A DNA stretch of 64,000 bases from Adiantum capillus-veneris (GCA_014529385.2 CM043960.1:70867410-70931409); one strand, 5' to 3'. Numbered from the stretch's first letter, positions 35,257 through 47,942 are shown. The notes: a model not told the origin generated them from the letters alone. Numbers and translations are program-made.

Positions 35257-38200
35257 CTACCCTACACCTAACTGCTTGCGAAAATGCACAAAGCTCTCTG
35301 AGGGAAGTCCTTTTGTAAGTAGATCAGCAGGATTTTCTGTGGTGTGAACTTTGACAAGCTGAAGTTGCTTATCCTCAAGCATTTCCCTGATGAAATGATA
35401 CTTCACATCCATAAACTGGATTGCGAGCCAATTGTATAGCACTTTGACTATCACAATATAACACAGGCATCTCTTCTTTGATTCCCAAATCTGTTACTAG
35501 TCGATTAAGCCAAATTGATTCTTTGCATGCCTCTGATGCTGCAACATATTCAGCCTCTGTAGTAGACTGAGTAACACAATCTTGTAATCTAGAACGCCAT
35601 GATACTGCTCCACCAGCCAATGTAAAGACATACCCTGACGTAGACCTTCGGTTGTCTAAGTCACCTGCATAATCTGAGTCTGTAAAACCCTTTACACTTA
35701 GCTCCTGACTCCCATAGCATATACGCATACTCTTTGTAGCTTTCAGGTATCTCAATATTCCTTTCACTGCCTCCCAATGTTTCTTGCCTGGGTTTGACAT
35801 GTATTGACTTACTACTCCCACTACAAATGCAATGTCTGGGCGAGTAGCAATCATTGCATACATCAAACTACCCACTGCAGACGCAAATGGAATCTTATCC
35901 ATTTCAGCCTGTTCTTCTTCAGACACAGGACAATCTTGTTTGCTAAGTTTCACATATGGTGGCAATGGAACACTCAGTGCCTTTCCCTTCTCCATATTGA
36001 AACGTTGCAAAACCTTGTCAATATACTCTGTTTGAGATAACCAAATCAACTTCTTTGATCTGTCTCTCTCAATGCGCATACCAAGTATATGACTCGCCTC
36101 ACCCATGTCTTTCATGTCAAACGATTTTGCCATCTTTGACTTCAAAGCTGAAATTTCTTCCAAGTGCTTGCCAGCAATCAACATGTCATCCACATACAAA
36201 ATAAGGATCAACCAACTACCATCCTTAGCCTTCTTTGTATATAGATAGTGATCGAACTCACTATGTTTGTAGCCTTGAGAAAGCATAAACTTGTGGAATT
36301 TATGGTACCATGCCCTCGGTGATTGTTTTAAGCCATAAAGACTCTTTAACAACTGGCATACCCAATCTTCCTTGCCTTTCTCAACAAACCCTTCTGGCTG
36401 CTGCATGTAAATTTCTACATCTAAATCACCATGCAAGAACGCTGTCTTGACATCCATTTGGTGCAACACCAAATCTAATATGGCAACCAATGCAAGGAAG
36501 CATCTCAATGTAGTCATTTTGACCACCGGAGAGAAGACTTCATCAAAGTCAATGCCTTGTTCTTGCTTAAAGCCCTTGGCAACAAGCCTTGCTTTGTACT
36601 TTGGCTGACTATCATGAGCGGTGATCTTATACCTGTAAACCCATTTACAAGGTAGAGCCTTTTTGCCCTGTGGTAATTTCACTAGATTCCATGTCTTGTT
36701 TTTATGCAGAGCTGTCATCTCTGACTGCATGGCCAATTGCCAATTTTCGGAGTCCTTCATTTGCACTGCTTCCTTGTAACATGAAGGCTCATTGCAATCA
36801 GTCAACATGACATAGTTCATAGATGGAACAAACCTATCAGGAGGTCGCGTGACACGTCCAAATCTACGCACAATAGGTGGCTCAGGCCCAGCCACAACCT
36901 GTGGTTCCACTCTATCCTGTCCTTGCTACTCTTGAGCCCTGACATTTTGTCTTGCACGTGCAGGTCCATCTTTTTGGAAGACAACTCTTCTAATCTCCTC
37001 AACCCTCTCTGGTTTAGAATGATTTTTGGATTCATTAAAGTGAACATCATTGCTGCGGACAACCTTTCTGGATTCGGGATCCCAAAGTCTGTACCCCATC
37101 TCACCAGAATTACCATAGCCTAGAAAGATGCACTTTCTACTTTTTGGCTCAAGTTTGTTCCTAAATTCCTTTAGAACGTGAGTATATGCCTCACAGCCAA
37201 AGACTCTGAGATGCTTGTATGAGGGCATTTTGCCTGACCATACCATCTCTGGCACTGAATCCTTCTGCAAAACCTTGCTAGGAGATCTATTTACAAGATG
37301 AACATCTCTTGATACAGCTTCAGCCCAAAACCCATTTGGCAGCTGTGCATTAGACAACATAATTCTGACCTTCTCTTGTATGGTCCTATTCATCCTCTCA
37401 GCAACACCATTTTGAGGAGGATTGTAAGGAGCAGTAAGTTCACATTTTATACCTTTTGACTCACAAAAGTCCTAAAAGGCCTTTGAAACATACTCTCCAC
37501 CATTGTCAGTGCGTAAGCATTTAAGCTTCTTGCCACTCTGATTCTCCACAAGTGTCACAAACGTTTTGAAAACACTAAACGCTTCATCCTTGTGCTTGAG
37601 AAAGTAAACCCATACTTTCCTCGAGTAATCATCTATAAATGTCATAAGGTAAGAAGCTCCCCCTAGAGATAGGTTAGGCATAGGTCCACACAAATCACTA
37701 TGAACAAGTGCCAATTGTGTATCTCTTCTACTGCTTCTATGCTTATGTGGCTGCTGTGTTTGCTTACCATACAGACAATGTTCACAGAATTCAAAATCAT
37801 TAAATGAAAAGCCAGGCAAATAACCAAAACGAGACAAGATTTCCATTCCCTTCTTGGACATATGTCCTAACCGGCTATGCCACAAAGAAACGTTCGGCTG
37901 CTCGGTTACATTGATTACATTTTTAGAGACATTTGATACATAAATCATGTAAAGTCCTCCAGACTTTACTCCATGTGCTACTGTCATAGAACCCTTGGAT
38001 ATCTTCCACATGTTCTGTCCAAAAGTGGTGACGTAGCCAGCATCATCAAGTAAACCTGTGCTAATTAAGCTCTTTGTAATTGCAGGAACATGTCTCACAT
38101 TCTTCAGCGTGAAAGAAGAGCCATTCTGAAACTTCAATTGAACATCTCCAACACCTAAGATCTCACATGTCTGCCCATTGCCTAGCCGAACATGATCTTT

Positions 38201-39217
38201 AGTGGTCACATAAGAGGTAAACCACTCCTTGTTTGGAGACACATGAAGTGATGCCCCTGAGTCTATAATCCAGTCACTCAGTGCATTTCCATCAGATGCT
38301 GTAAGAAGAGCTGAGTCCATTGTATTCTTCAAGAAGTAGATGTCTCCTGACACTAGACTGTCATCCTCTACAACAGTGTTTGTCACATTTATTTCTTGAA
38401 TCTTCACTGAGGACTTGTTCTTCTCACCATGGTCTTCAGCTTTCTCTTTGCCTTTTTCTGCTTTCCATTCTTTGCAGTCTCTTTTCATGTGACCCTTCTT
38501 GACACAATGGTAGCATTCTATGTCACTCTTGCCTTTAGCACTGCGGGACTTGCTACGAGACTGATTCCTCTTTCCACCTTTGTACTTTTCTTTGGTCCTT
38601 CCCCTGACAACTAAGGCTATTCCTTTGCCTTTGTCCATTGTCTTTCTATTGGTTTCTTCAGTAAGCAGACTTCCTTCTACACCTGCTATGTTCAAACCAT
38701 CTGGAGGTGCCGAATTACTCAAAGCTATGCGAAAAGTGTCCCAACTTTCCGGCAATGTGATCAACAGGAACATAGCTCTAACAGGTTCATCAAACTTGAC
38801 ACCTTGAGCTGACAACTGACTATAGATTGTGTTGAATTCATTCAGATGATTGGACATAGGTGTCCCTTCTTTCATCTTCAAGTCAACAAGCTTCTTAAGC
38901 CAGTATACCTGTGAAGCTGCACTCTGCTTCTCATAAAGATCACTCAGCTTTAACCATGCTTGATAAGCCGAAATCTCGTCTGCTACATTGAAGTAAACGC
39001 TTTTTGCCAAAGTCAGCATAATGGTAGAAAGTGCCAATTCATCCATTTCGCTCCATTCATCTTCGTCCATATCTTCTGGTTTTATCCCCTTGAGCTTTAT
39101 AGGTTTTATCTGCTTCTTTTGTACCAACACGTGCCAAATCTGCTTCTTCCACAATGGGAAATTGGTTCCATCCAGCTTCTTGATATTGTAAAGAGCAGTG
39201 TCCTGTGATCCAGCCAT
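35257..39217 (-). pseudogene. Copia (Tork-like) gag-pol, nearly intact
   Basis: ATG 39217 opens one frame of about 1,320 codons in the order Gag, zinc knuckle CYHCVKKGHMKRDC, protease DWIIDSGASLHVS, integrase (LVHSDLCGPMPNLSLGGASY; CLRTDNGGEYVS), RT (QMDVKTAFLHGDLDVEIYMQ; LILYVDDMLIAGK) and RNase H (FTDSDYAGDLDNRRSTSGYV; STTEAEYVAAS; ADLLTKGLP). Integrase before RT defines Copia. Lesions: a TAG at 37471-37469, a TAG at 36925-36923 (each one C-to-T from Gln) and a short frame-shifting deletion near 35420 that removes the usual RTK-type residues before MDVKYHFIREML. Otherwise it is much better preserved than its neighbours. Confidence 0.95.
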
Positions 39218-40137
39218 AGCTATGCTTCACAGTAGTTTACTTTCCTGGGAAAAATTCGGCAGAGTTTCCCCTATAAACTGACCTCTGAACCAATATCAAC
39301 CTGTCAAATGAACCAAGAAAGCTTCAGATTCTGCAGAAATTTTGGCAGAGTCTCCTTTGTAAAATGGCTCTAGTGTACTAAAAACAGACCAAAAAACAGC
39401 TCAAAAAACCACTATCTCTCTAACACTGTAAGCTGTGGGTAAACCTGTCCTGCACCTGTACTCTCTCTGACTGTCCTGTCACTGTCCTGTAAGCATAGAT
39501 TGCAACAATGCCTCAACGGCAGTAAAGCAAAGATGCAATCCCAACTATCTAACTCACAGTCAATACATCCTAGCTGCCTATCTAAGGGTGCTCGAGGGAT
39601 CGCTCCAAGACCTGTATCACCGAAAGGATCTCAACATTCGAGAATCCCCCAGCTCAATAAAACCTCACTCGACCCTCAACAAAGGCTGCAGTAAATCTGA
39701 CAGTACATAGACTTCCCACAAAGTCATACATCCACAAATTTCCCACTGTATGTTGTAACCGCTGTGGCGGTTGTTTGCTGCGTGACTCACAGCCAGCAAA
39801 CCCTCAACAGACATACATCATCTCTGACAATACATCCCATGTGGAAGTACCTGCAATGTCAGGATGAAATCTAGAATATCAAGCAGCAAACACAAGCTAC
39901 CTGATGAACTAGTGGATGTCGTCTACAGACTGTGTGTAGATGCGCTCGTGTCGTATGTGACACGCCTCCAAGAACTGTGAGCCGTCCTTCGATGTGTAGA
40001 CAGCCACAAATCAACACTCTGGGAGTGTCGATATCCTCAGCACCTCCAGTCGTAGGCCGAAAACCCCAAATTTGCACAGTCGGATCTGCACCTGTCGAGA
40101 CCACGTAGTCAAAAATGGACTGCGCAGACCTTTGTCG
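39218..40137 (-). mobile_element. Copia 5' leader and possible LTR
   Basis: ATTGGTTCAGAGG on the minus strand (about 39293-39281) resembles a damaged initiator-Met primer site (ATTGGTATCAGAGC in many Copia elements). Upstream, the sequence up to 40129 (TGTTCGGCTTCGAC) could be the 5' LTR, about 830 bp. It does not match the 3' side at 35167. A short tandem repeat with GGCAGAGT(T/C)TCC lies at 39250-39360. The region abuts truncated LTR A at 40145. Confidence 0.45.
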
Positions 40138-40144
40138 AAGCCGA

Positions 40145-40927
40145 ACAGTTCTCTTATTAAACTCATCATTTAATGTGGGAGAATAAACGGAACCAAGAGT
40201 TAGAATAGAGACATGTGCTTTTAGATTTATCTCAGCAAAGGACCAAAGGCAATGGGTTCAAATGGGAGATGGTCTAGCAAATAACAATGGCAACTATTGG
40301 AGCTTAAGAGACCTTAGGGTTAGCTTCATTAAATACCTTTAAAGGTTAGTGTTAAAAGTCCTTAGACGTAGGACCTTAGGCAAGCTAGGGTTGAGCTTGA
40401 GATGGGAACCCGACCCAAGCTTGAGGTGCTTGTCGTGCTTGCTGACTAACGTACTTGAGGTGCTTGTTGTGCTTGATGACATAGGTGCTTGAGTTGCTTG
40501 GCGTGCTTGATGACCAAGGTGATTTAGGTGTTCAAGTCAAAGATGAGCCCTAAAGGTAGGGGCATGAGAGAGAACACTCACACACACACACAAGGAAATC
40601 CCAAGACTAAGAGGCATAAAGGACACATGTCAAGCCCCTAGCAATATTGCCCTCATAATGTGTCTGAATCCTATTGGATGACCTATAGGGAAGTCCAATG
40701 AGAATTTAGATTCAATGAAATAATTAAGATCTTTCTCTCAAAGGGGGAAAGGAGGACACTTATCCAAATGATGCAATTAAATAATTAAGATCTTTCTCTC
40801 AAAGGGAGAAAGGAGTACACATGTCCAAATGCTACACCCCTTGCTTGTTATGACTAGAGACATTCATTGGTTAGCCCAAGGCTTGAGCCAATAGGCTTGT
40901 AGCAAGAGTAAAGTAGCAAAATCGAAT

Positions 40928-40983
<56 letters not shown>

Positions 40984-41216
40984 TATAGAAGCCACACACA
41001 CACACTCCCGCATTGTGTGTTACGCACACAGGTCATCTCCTTCTCCAAGCTTGAGAAGTGGAAAGCCTACACCAACACCCTTGGCTATGGAATGCAAATC
41101 CAACCAAGAGTTATACTCAAAGAAATGCTTATCAATCTCTCCATCTTCATTATCACTATGCTAAGCTATGCTCTAAGAGTGATTATATGTGAAGAAACTA
41201 CTTCTTTCTCGTATGT
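40145..41216 (+). mobile_element. LTR family A, truncated solo copy
   Basis: From CTCTTATTAAACTCATCATT it follows the LTR at 5391 but lacks its first 40 bp or so, cut by the Copia boundary. It contains (CT)n(CA)n at 40928-40980 and ends near TTTCTCGTATGTT (41216). Here it is interrupted before the LTR end seen at 34705. A 55-bp duplication (ATTAAGATCTTTCTCTCAAA at 40723 and 40783) is internal. Confidence 0.75.
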
Positions 41217-41338
41217 TCCTCTAGCTTACAATTCACGCCGAGAGAATGTGCGAGAGAGGGTGAAGCCGGCGAATAACCGCCCACCGCCTTCAGGTTTCCA
41301 CAGAGAGAAAGACGGTTCGAAAATCTAGAGGGTGTCGC

Positions 41339-41383
<45 letters not shown>

Positions 41384-41532
41384 CTCAGATTCCAGATTTC
41401 TTTAAAATCAACAAGACATATTTCGCTTACTTGAGTCAACAAAATAGCATCTCCCAATCATTCTAGCTTTAGACGATTTTTTAGCGTTCCGGCCACAGCA
41501 TCGCCTTCTTCTGCCTCAAAAGCAAAAAAAGC
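41217..41532. other. F-box 5' flank with (AG)n tract
   Basis: Contains AG 41344-41382. No TATA box is obvious. It would hold the promoter and leader of the F-box gene if that was ever expressed. Confidence 0.4.
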
Positions 41533-41625
41533 GTGGTCCTCAAAAGTTCAAGCTTGCGTTTCTCTGGCCCGTCGGATAGATCTTTGAGGGCTCTTGGCAT
41601 TCTTCTTCTGGTACTGTTTTGGGTT

Positions 41626-42732
41626 ATGGCTACGGCGCTCATGAACAGAAACACAAAAAACGCTCTGCACTTGGACGAGGGTTTGTTATGCAGAGTTTTG
41701 GCCTCTCTGCCTTTGTTTAAGCTGTTGGAGTTGCGCAGCGTGTGCAAGCTCTGGAATTCTGTGTTTAAATCGCGCTATTTCTCGAAATTAGGGTCTGTCA
41801 GACATGAGAATTGTAGCGGTTTCTGCGGTCCATGGCTGGTCATGATGGTGAGAAAGCCCGTGGGAGCACCCCCGTTTTCACGCGAGCTTATCGTATTCAA
41901 CTCAGCCTTGGGCACCTGGATCTCCCTGGAGGCCCTGCTCCCCATGACCAGCTGCTCTGAGGCAGCCCTTGAGCCGGTGTTGGGGGGACCCTCCTGTTCG
42001 CTTGTCGCAAACCATGCCATAGTTAATGCCAACGTTAAGATCCCCTCCTCCTTACATTTTTGGGCAGCAGGATGCCAGGGCGGTTTGGCTTGCTTCCTGT
42101 GTCCCGCATTAGGTCTTGGAGATCAGGAAGCTCCTGCAAGAGACTCTCAGATATAAAGATTGGCGGCGTAAACGAGTTGCAGCGGGCGAACTTGCTACAT
42201 TTTGCATGGTGGAGTGGCTTAATTTTAATGTACAATTTCGAGCTGGATGAATGGAGTCATGTCCCCTATAGTAAGAGCTGGCCGCCATGGCCTAGTGATG
42301 AGGTTGGGATAACAATCAGGCACAAGGGCAGGATCCTGGTGGCTCAAGTACTGTTTGACACGCCAACTACTCTTGCAGGTTTCGGGGTATGGGAACTGCG
42401 TTTGCAGTCAAATCCTCCCCTTGTGGTTGAGGCTGCAGACTGGATGATACAGATTGCGCGCACACCTCGCCACCTTAATTGGGACGGTTTCTTTGCCGTG
42501 GAGCAAATTCGCATGCTGGGCTACCTAATCCGGGTGAAGATAGTATCTTCTGGGAGTCTCATCTGTATGACAGCTGTGCAGTATAAGAATCACACCTGTC
42601 TGAGGGCAAGTATCTTGTTCCTCTGTTGTATGACGTGGACCGAGACCTGTGGCATCAGCTACCACCATCCTATGAGTATACTTCTGTGTTTGGTATGCGA
42701 CCTTCTCTTGCTGTTGTGGCATAGGCTAACAA
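41626..42732 (+). pseudogene. F-box/kelch-type protein gene, disrupted
   Basis: ATG 41626 begins MATALMNRNTKNALHLDEGL; an in-frame ATG lies upstream at 41533. The F-box reads LLCRVLASLPLFKLLELRSV then CKLWNSVFKSRYF (residues about 20-52), which would bind SKP1 in an SCF ubiquitin ligase. Typical plant FBK text follows: LIVFNSALGTWISLEALLPM, HFWAAGCQGGLACFL, a jump of frame near 42105 to LLHFAWWSGLILMYNFELDE, GFGVWELRL, then a second jump near 42530 to YLVPLLYDVDRDLWHQLPPS and MRPSLAVVA before TAG at 42730. A stop at 42590 also interrupts the third frame. Total length about 365 codons, usual for the family. No intron signals explain the jumps well, so I call it a pseudogene. Confidence 0.7.
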
Positions 42733-42800
42733 GGATGTGGCCACGCGAAGCATAGATATCAGTAAGATGTTTCCATTTGATTGTTTGTTGCTCAATTCGA

Positions 42801-43903
42801 GCACTCTAAAACGCAAAGCTCATTCTTCACCTTACATTGGGTATCATAATTTGCGGTCTTTTTTCTTTTTGCATCCCAAGTGTCCTAGAAATTAGTAGTA
42901 GTTGTTTCAAGAATTTCAAGCGATTTTATCAAGTCCGTATTAGACCTTATATTTGTAAGCAATGCGTACATCTTCTACTTCTAAGTTTGTTATTATCGAA
43001 AGCTCTATTGAAAGGCATATTTGATCGGTCCTTCGCATGCATGATTTTTACCAGTATGAGGTGGTACGGTGTCACTTGTGAGTAATTATTTGGCCAAGAT
43101 GTATATCAAACTCCATTTTCGGTACATCATGACACTACAGGTGTGTTGCTTGGGAGCTAATTTGAGTTAGCTCTGACATATGTAGGATAAATGTTTTGGC
43201 TATTCAAATTGGAAGGACTGTGAGACGATATGAGCAAAGATTCTTCAAGTCTATGGATGTAGCTTTGGGTATTGCAGATGATGTTATTTCGAGGGACAAA
43301 TTTTATACAACATACTCAGGATTTACTTTGGTAACTTCACATGGTGAAGAATCTAGTAAGTAAAATTTAGCAAACATGATTGAGCCTAAGATTAACATAT
43401 ATTACAATGTGAAGCAAGGTGGTTCTTCTTTCTAGGAGGAAAACATCACTGTTATGATTTACTTTGCATGTGGACATTGAATATATATCACTACAACACG
43501 TCGCACAAATATCGATGCGCGTACGGACGCCCTAAAACTTGTTTTTTAAAAAAACAACATCAATGTAAGCGTCGGTATCAGTGTCGGCATGGTATCGTCG
43601 ATATAGGCATCGATATAAGAAGCGTCAGAATGTGCACTGCCTTAGCTGTTGTACTGCAACACCAAGAACCAACCCTCTCTGCACAAAGAAAGAGTGCAAA
43701 AGTAACTGCGCTCCACCTACATTTTGGCGCTGAACAGCGAGAGGTCCAGTTAGTGCAGATCAACAAAATTGTAAGCATAATTAACAGCACCACAACATCG
43801 AAACCATAAACATGAAAAGTTTCCAAATGCATAACCATAACGTCGGCTCCCAGAACATAAGCACAATGATATGAATATTTTCTAACCATAACTAAAACAT
43901 GAC
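42801..43903 (+). repeat. Duplicated segment, copy 1 (downstream of the F-box gene)
   Basis: Starts GCACTCTAAAACGCAAAGCT and is repeated at 45788-46461 (shared words include AATTTGCGGTCTTTTTTCTT, GATGTTATTTCGAGGGACAA and AGTGCAAAAG). Copy 1 carries extra blocks (about 43075-43240 and 43436-43606) that copy 2 lacks. The second block holds the CACTA end. No gene seen. Confidence 0.85.
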
Positions 43904-45790
43904 TTGAAAACCACAACTAATTTAACGACATGAACACATTTAAGTTGGTTTGTAAAAAACCATAACTTAAGCCTAAAAATCGTAACTATATCGATAAGAA
44001 GATTTTCAAGCCATAGATATAACATGAGCCAAAAACTGTTGTCGTATTCACCACATAATTGCAAAACCATAAGCAAAGATCATATCCACAACATTTTACA
44101 AAAGCTTAATCATAACTTGAGAGCATATCCACAACGGAAGCATAAACATTTAACCGTAATCATAAATGTCAAACCATAAGCATACATGTCTAACCACAAG
44201 TATAAACGTCAAACTATATACAATAAATACTAGAATAAATACAACCATGTAATTGACCATAACTACAAAAAATCGTCATGGTAATGCCTCCAGTCCACCG
44301 CCTCTCCCTCCTCCTGAATTAAGCTGTGTCAAAAGAGTCACAAGTCCATGATTGTATCCATTCTTCTACTCTCGGCATGTCGGAGGACGCTTCATGGCAA
44401 CTTCCTACAAAATAAACAATTACCCATAAGACAAATATTAAGATCACACATACATATCCAAAAATATAGAGCGTACATAAAATACTTACAAACTCGTACC
44501 AAAGAGCGTTGTAGCCTCCACTCCCAAGATGTGACGCTCTAGCAGACTCCAAACGTGCTCTAGCTGCATCTCTCTGTTTTTGGTATCGCTCGAGATTATC
44601 CTACGTCTCTTGTGCAATCCCTTATTACTCCTTTACGTCCAACCATGCCGGATTTGTACTTGTCTCCGACCTGTGATGACCAACGGTGTGACATCATAGC
44701 AATCGTCACGGTCAAGATCCAGTCATTCAAGAACGGATCATACCCATGTGCCGACATGTACTCTCTCTGAATGGCATCGACGATGTAGTTCTTTCTCTCT
44801 TCAGCTTGGTTGTCTCAAACCTCCATCACGGAGTGGCCAAACTGAATTGTATAGGGTTGCTGAATCCTCTATCACATGGCCTTTCCGACCCTATTCATGA
44901 CAACAGCCCCATCCCTCATCTTGTACACCTTGCTAGGATTATGCTCATCTCCAAGGTGTACGTGGTGTGTCCGTTGGTGAACTATCTACTGAAGACAGAG
45001 GTGGACGTTCTCTCAGAGGTGTGGATGCATCGGTATAACCGCTACCACAATAACCACCATCTCCAGAACGACGTCTACCTCATCTAGAAGAAGAACATGT
45101 CCTCGATGTAACTAGCACGGAGGACAAAGGTGTAGGGAGGGCATCTGTGGGGGGCACACTCATCCAACGTGTAGGACTGACTGTACTAGGTCTAGTAGAA
45201 AGACCAGCTCCCCAAATGTTCTGTGCCATGGCAATCTGATTGGGTAAAAATTGTGAGAGAAAAGTATCCATTTGCTCGGGTGACATGCCGGCAGGAGTGA
45301 CTGGAAAACTAAAGCTAGAGGAATATGTATAATCATCATCATCCGCTATGGCTGCAAAAATTTATTTTATAACACAAATGCGATACGTTAGTTCACATGT
45401 CCATTAAAGAACAACTTAAGTAGTGTAAAGAACAAAAAAATAATGTAGTGAAATAATTAAAATCCATCATAGGGTTTTGTTCAATACAAAAGAGTTCTGA
45501 GCAAAAATCAGCAGTCAATCTCTCATCTTCTATGAGAGCTGCAGCACCAAAGATATCTATCTCAATATGTACTTCTACATCTTTGTCATCAAACTCCACT
45601 TCTACATTGCTATCTGCATCAACCGGCGGATCTAAGAGCTCTTCTCTAGGTTCAGGTATATGATCACCAGTGACCTCTAGCTCAAAATCCTCAATTCGAC
45701 GGTGCACTTTGGTCATGAAACTCTTCGACTTCAACCTCCAATCCTTCACACTTGTTTTCTCTGTGAAGCAACTTGAACAATATAGAGACA
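43489..45790 (-). mobile_element. CACTA (En/Spm) transposon remnant
   Basis: CACTACAACACGTCGCAC at 43489 is a typical CACTA terminus. Inside lie short degenerate repeats with AACCATAA (43800-44260, at least six copies), as expected for subterminal binding sites of a CACTA accessory protein, and then minus-strand coding-like sequence. The opposite terminus (TGTAGTG) was not found, so the element is incomplete or rearranged. Confidence 0.5.
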
Positions 45791-45803
45791 CTATGAAATG
45801 CAA
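44283..45803 (-). pseudogene. Decayed coding region, possibly CACTA accessory protein
   Basis: Frames on the minus strand give an acidic segment (VEVEFDDKDVEVHIEIDIFG, 45590-45550), a region with MSPEQMDTFLSQFLPNQIAM (45286), a Ser/Pro-rich stretch, and AEERKNYIVDAIQREYMSAH then GYDPFLNDWILTVTIAMMSH (44790-44690). The layout (acidic, Ser/Pro-rich, helical with Trp) is similar in style to plant Transposase_24/TNPA-like proteins, but I see no decisive motif. Stops are frequent. Confidence 0.35.
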
Positions 45804-46461
45804 AGCTCATTCTTGAGCTTACATTGGGTATCAATAATTTGCGGTCTTTTTTCTTTTTGCACCCCTGGTGTGTCGTAGAAAGTAGTTGCTATTTCAAGAA
45901 TTTCAAGCGATTTTATAAAGTCCGTATTGGACCTTATATGTGTAAGCAATGTGTCATCTCCTACTTCTAAGTTCAAGTCTATGGATGTATGTTGGGGTAT
46001 TGCAGATGATGTTATTTCGAGGGACAAATTTTATACAACATATTGAGGATTTACTTTGGTAACTTCACATGGTGAAGAATCTAGTAAGTAAAATTTGGCA
46101 AACACAATTGAGCCTAAGATTAACATATATTAGAATGTGAAGCAAGGTGGTTCTTCTTTTGAGGAGGCATCGATATAAGAAGTGTCGGAATGTGCATGCC
46201 TTAGTTGTCGTACTGTAGCACCAAGAACCAACCCTCTCTGCCCAAAGTAAGAGTGCAAAAGCAACCGCACTCCACCTACATTTTGGCCCTAAAGAGCGAG
46301 AGGTCCAATTAGTGCAGATCAGCAAAATTGTAAGCATAACAATACCACAACTTTGAAACCATAAACATGACAAGTTTCCACATGCATAACCATAACGTCG
46401 GCTCCCAAACCATAAGCACAACAATATTAATATTTTCTAACCATAACTAAAACATAACTTG
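45788..46461 (+). repeat. Duplicated segment, copy 2
   Basis: Shorter version of 42801-43903, joined directly at CTTTTGAGGAGG to GCATCGATATAAGAAG, so the CACTA end is missing. It stops at AAAACATAACTTGATG, where the plus-strand Tat-like copy begins. Confidence 0.85.
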
Positions 46462-47640
46462 ATGCACAAGAGAGTAGGTCATCTTTCAAGATTGTTCCAT
46501 GGAGAAGAGCCTGACGGTGTTGATGATGATCTTCCAGATTCGTATCTGTTTAACATTGAAATGGTTCCAAGGTGGAGTGAAGAGGTCATCCCTCTACTCA
46601 CAATAGGATCATTATAGATAGAAAGACAACCATCAATCATTCATCAAACAAGAAATCTCTAGCTTTTAGCTAGAAGACTTTACAAGAAAGGTAAAGACGA
46701 GATTTCGAGACTATGTGTATAGCCAGACGAGAACAAATACTACCTGAAACTGGCTCATATACAACACACGGGGTTTCATAATGAAAAAAAAAACATACCA
46801 AAGACTAAGGAGACTTGGGGTCTTCTAGAAAAACATGGAGAACAGTGTCCATAATTACGTAAAATCATGTGAAGCCTGTAAAAAGCAACTGCAAGTGAAA
46901 CATGTCACCCTATTTCGAGTAATGCAAGAGTACTTACATAATCAAGTACTTAAAACCAAGACCTTCTCAGAGGGATGGGGTGAGGCACAAATGAGAACTG
47001 CAGAGGAAGCATCAAATCACTATTTGCTGATTGCAAACTAACTGTACAGGTGGGAAAAGTACAATCAATTAAGATTGTGTGCTACTCAAGGTGAATATTT
47101 CTCCATCCTAGAACAAGCACACTCGGGCCAACCAGGGGGGCATTTTTCTGCTAATAAAAATGCAAAGCTAGTACTTCATGTAGGAATATGGTGGCCAACA
47201 CTTTAGAGAGATGCAGAGACATATGTGAAATGGTGTGATGAATGTAAATATGTAGCAACATAGAAAAATGATGCACGGACTATAGCTTAGTTCCTCTTTG
47301 AATATATCTTTACCAGATACGGTTTACCCATTGAAATTGTGAGTGACAGAGGAACACACTTTGTAAACAACGTCATTGAAAGCATACTCGATGAATTCAT
47401 GGTGATTCATTACAAATTAGCACCCTACCATCCCCAAGCTAACAGACAAGCTGAGAGTACCAATAAAATCTTATGCATGATGCTCACCAAAATAGTGAGT
47501 GACTCAAGAACTGATTGGGATCAAAAGCTACACTCGGTATTATGGGCTTAGCGAGTAGCATTTAAAACTTCCATAGGAACCACTCCATTTGACCTTGTGT
47601 TTGAATTGGCCGAAGCTACTAACCAATGATCCAAATCTTA
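46462..47640 (+). pseudogene. Tat-like element copy 2: RNase H end, two H2C2 modules, integrase
   Basis: It begins with GVDDDLPDSYLFNIEMVPRW, matching the RNase H-integrase linker of the 18.4-kb element. Module 1 survives as LYKKGKDEISRLC, LAHIQHTGFHNEKKN and NYVKSCEACKKQLQVKHVTL. Module 2 reads LYRWEKYNQLRLCATQGEYF, EQAHSGQPGGHFSANKNAKL and TYVKWCDECK. A deletion removes the first part of the core, then NDARTIA, YGLPIEIVSDRGTHFVNNVI and PYHPQANRQAESTNKILCMM follow. Several stops and shifts. Confidence 0.85.
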
Positions 47641-47942
47641 AAATTATTGGACCAAGGCATCATCTTGATGAGCCCAACCAGATGGTATCATCATATCTTC
47701 AAAATGTTTTCCCAACATGGATCGCGATGCATGTACCTCAGAGCTAGATTTCATCTGTGATCTCATGCCTCTATGACTAGAGTAATCTTAGATGCACTGG
47801 TGAAATTTGGTCAAATTTGGGGTAGTTTTGACAAAGTTATGCTCATTTTTTATTTTCTGGTCAAAGTTTATGTTTTTTCAGCTTCTCGACAGCTTTTTTG
47901 ATCGTTGCTTAACCCTATTTTCAATTTGAAATTGGTCCCAGG
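47641..47942 (+). other. Spacer before the extra ORF in copy 2, acceptor-like end
   Basis: About 300 bp without palindromes. It ends GCTTAACCCTATTTTCAATT, a short gap, and GGTCCCAG at 47941, two bases before ATG 47943. This is the same arrangement (branch-like CTTAAC, pyrimidine-rich stretch, CAG, ATG) as in the 18.4-kb element. Confidence 0.45.

Noticed and set aside
43489-46461. LTR pair for the direct repeats 42801-43903 and 45788-46461
   Set aside because: No TG...CA ends, primer site or polypurine tract. The repeats extend into the F-box 3' flank, so a segmental duplication is simpler.
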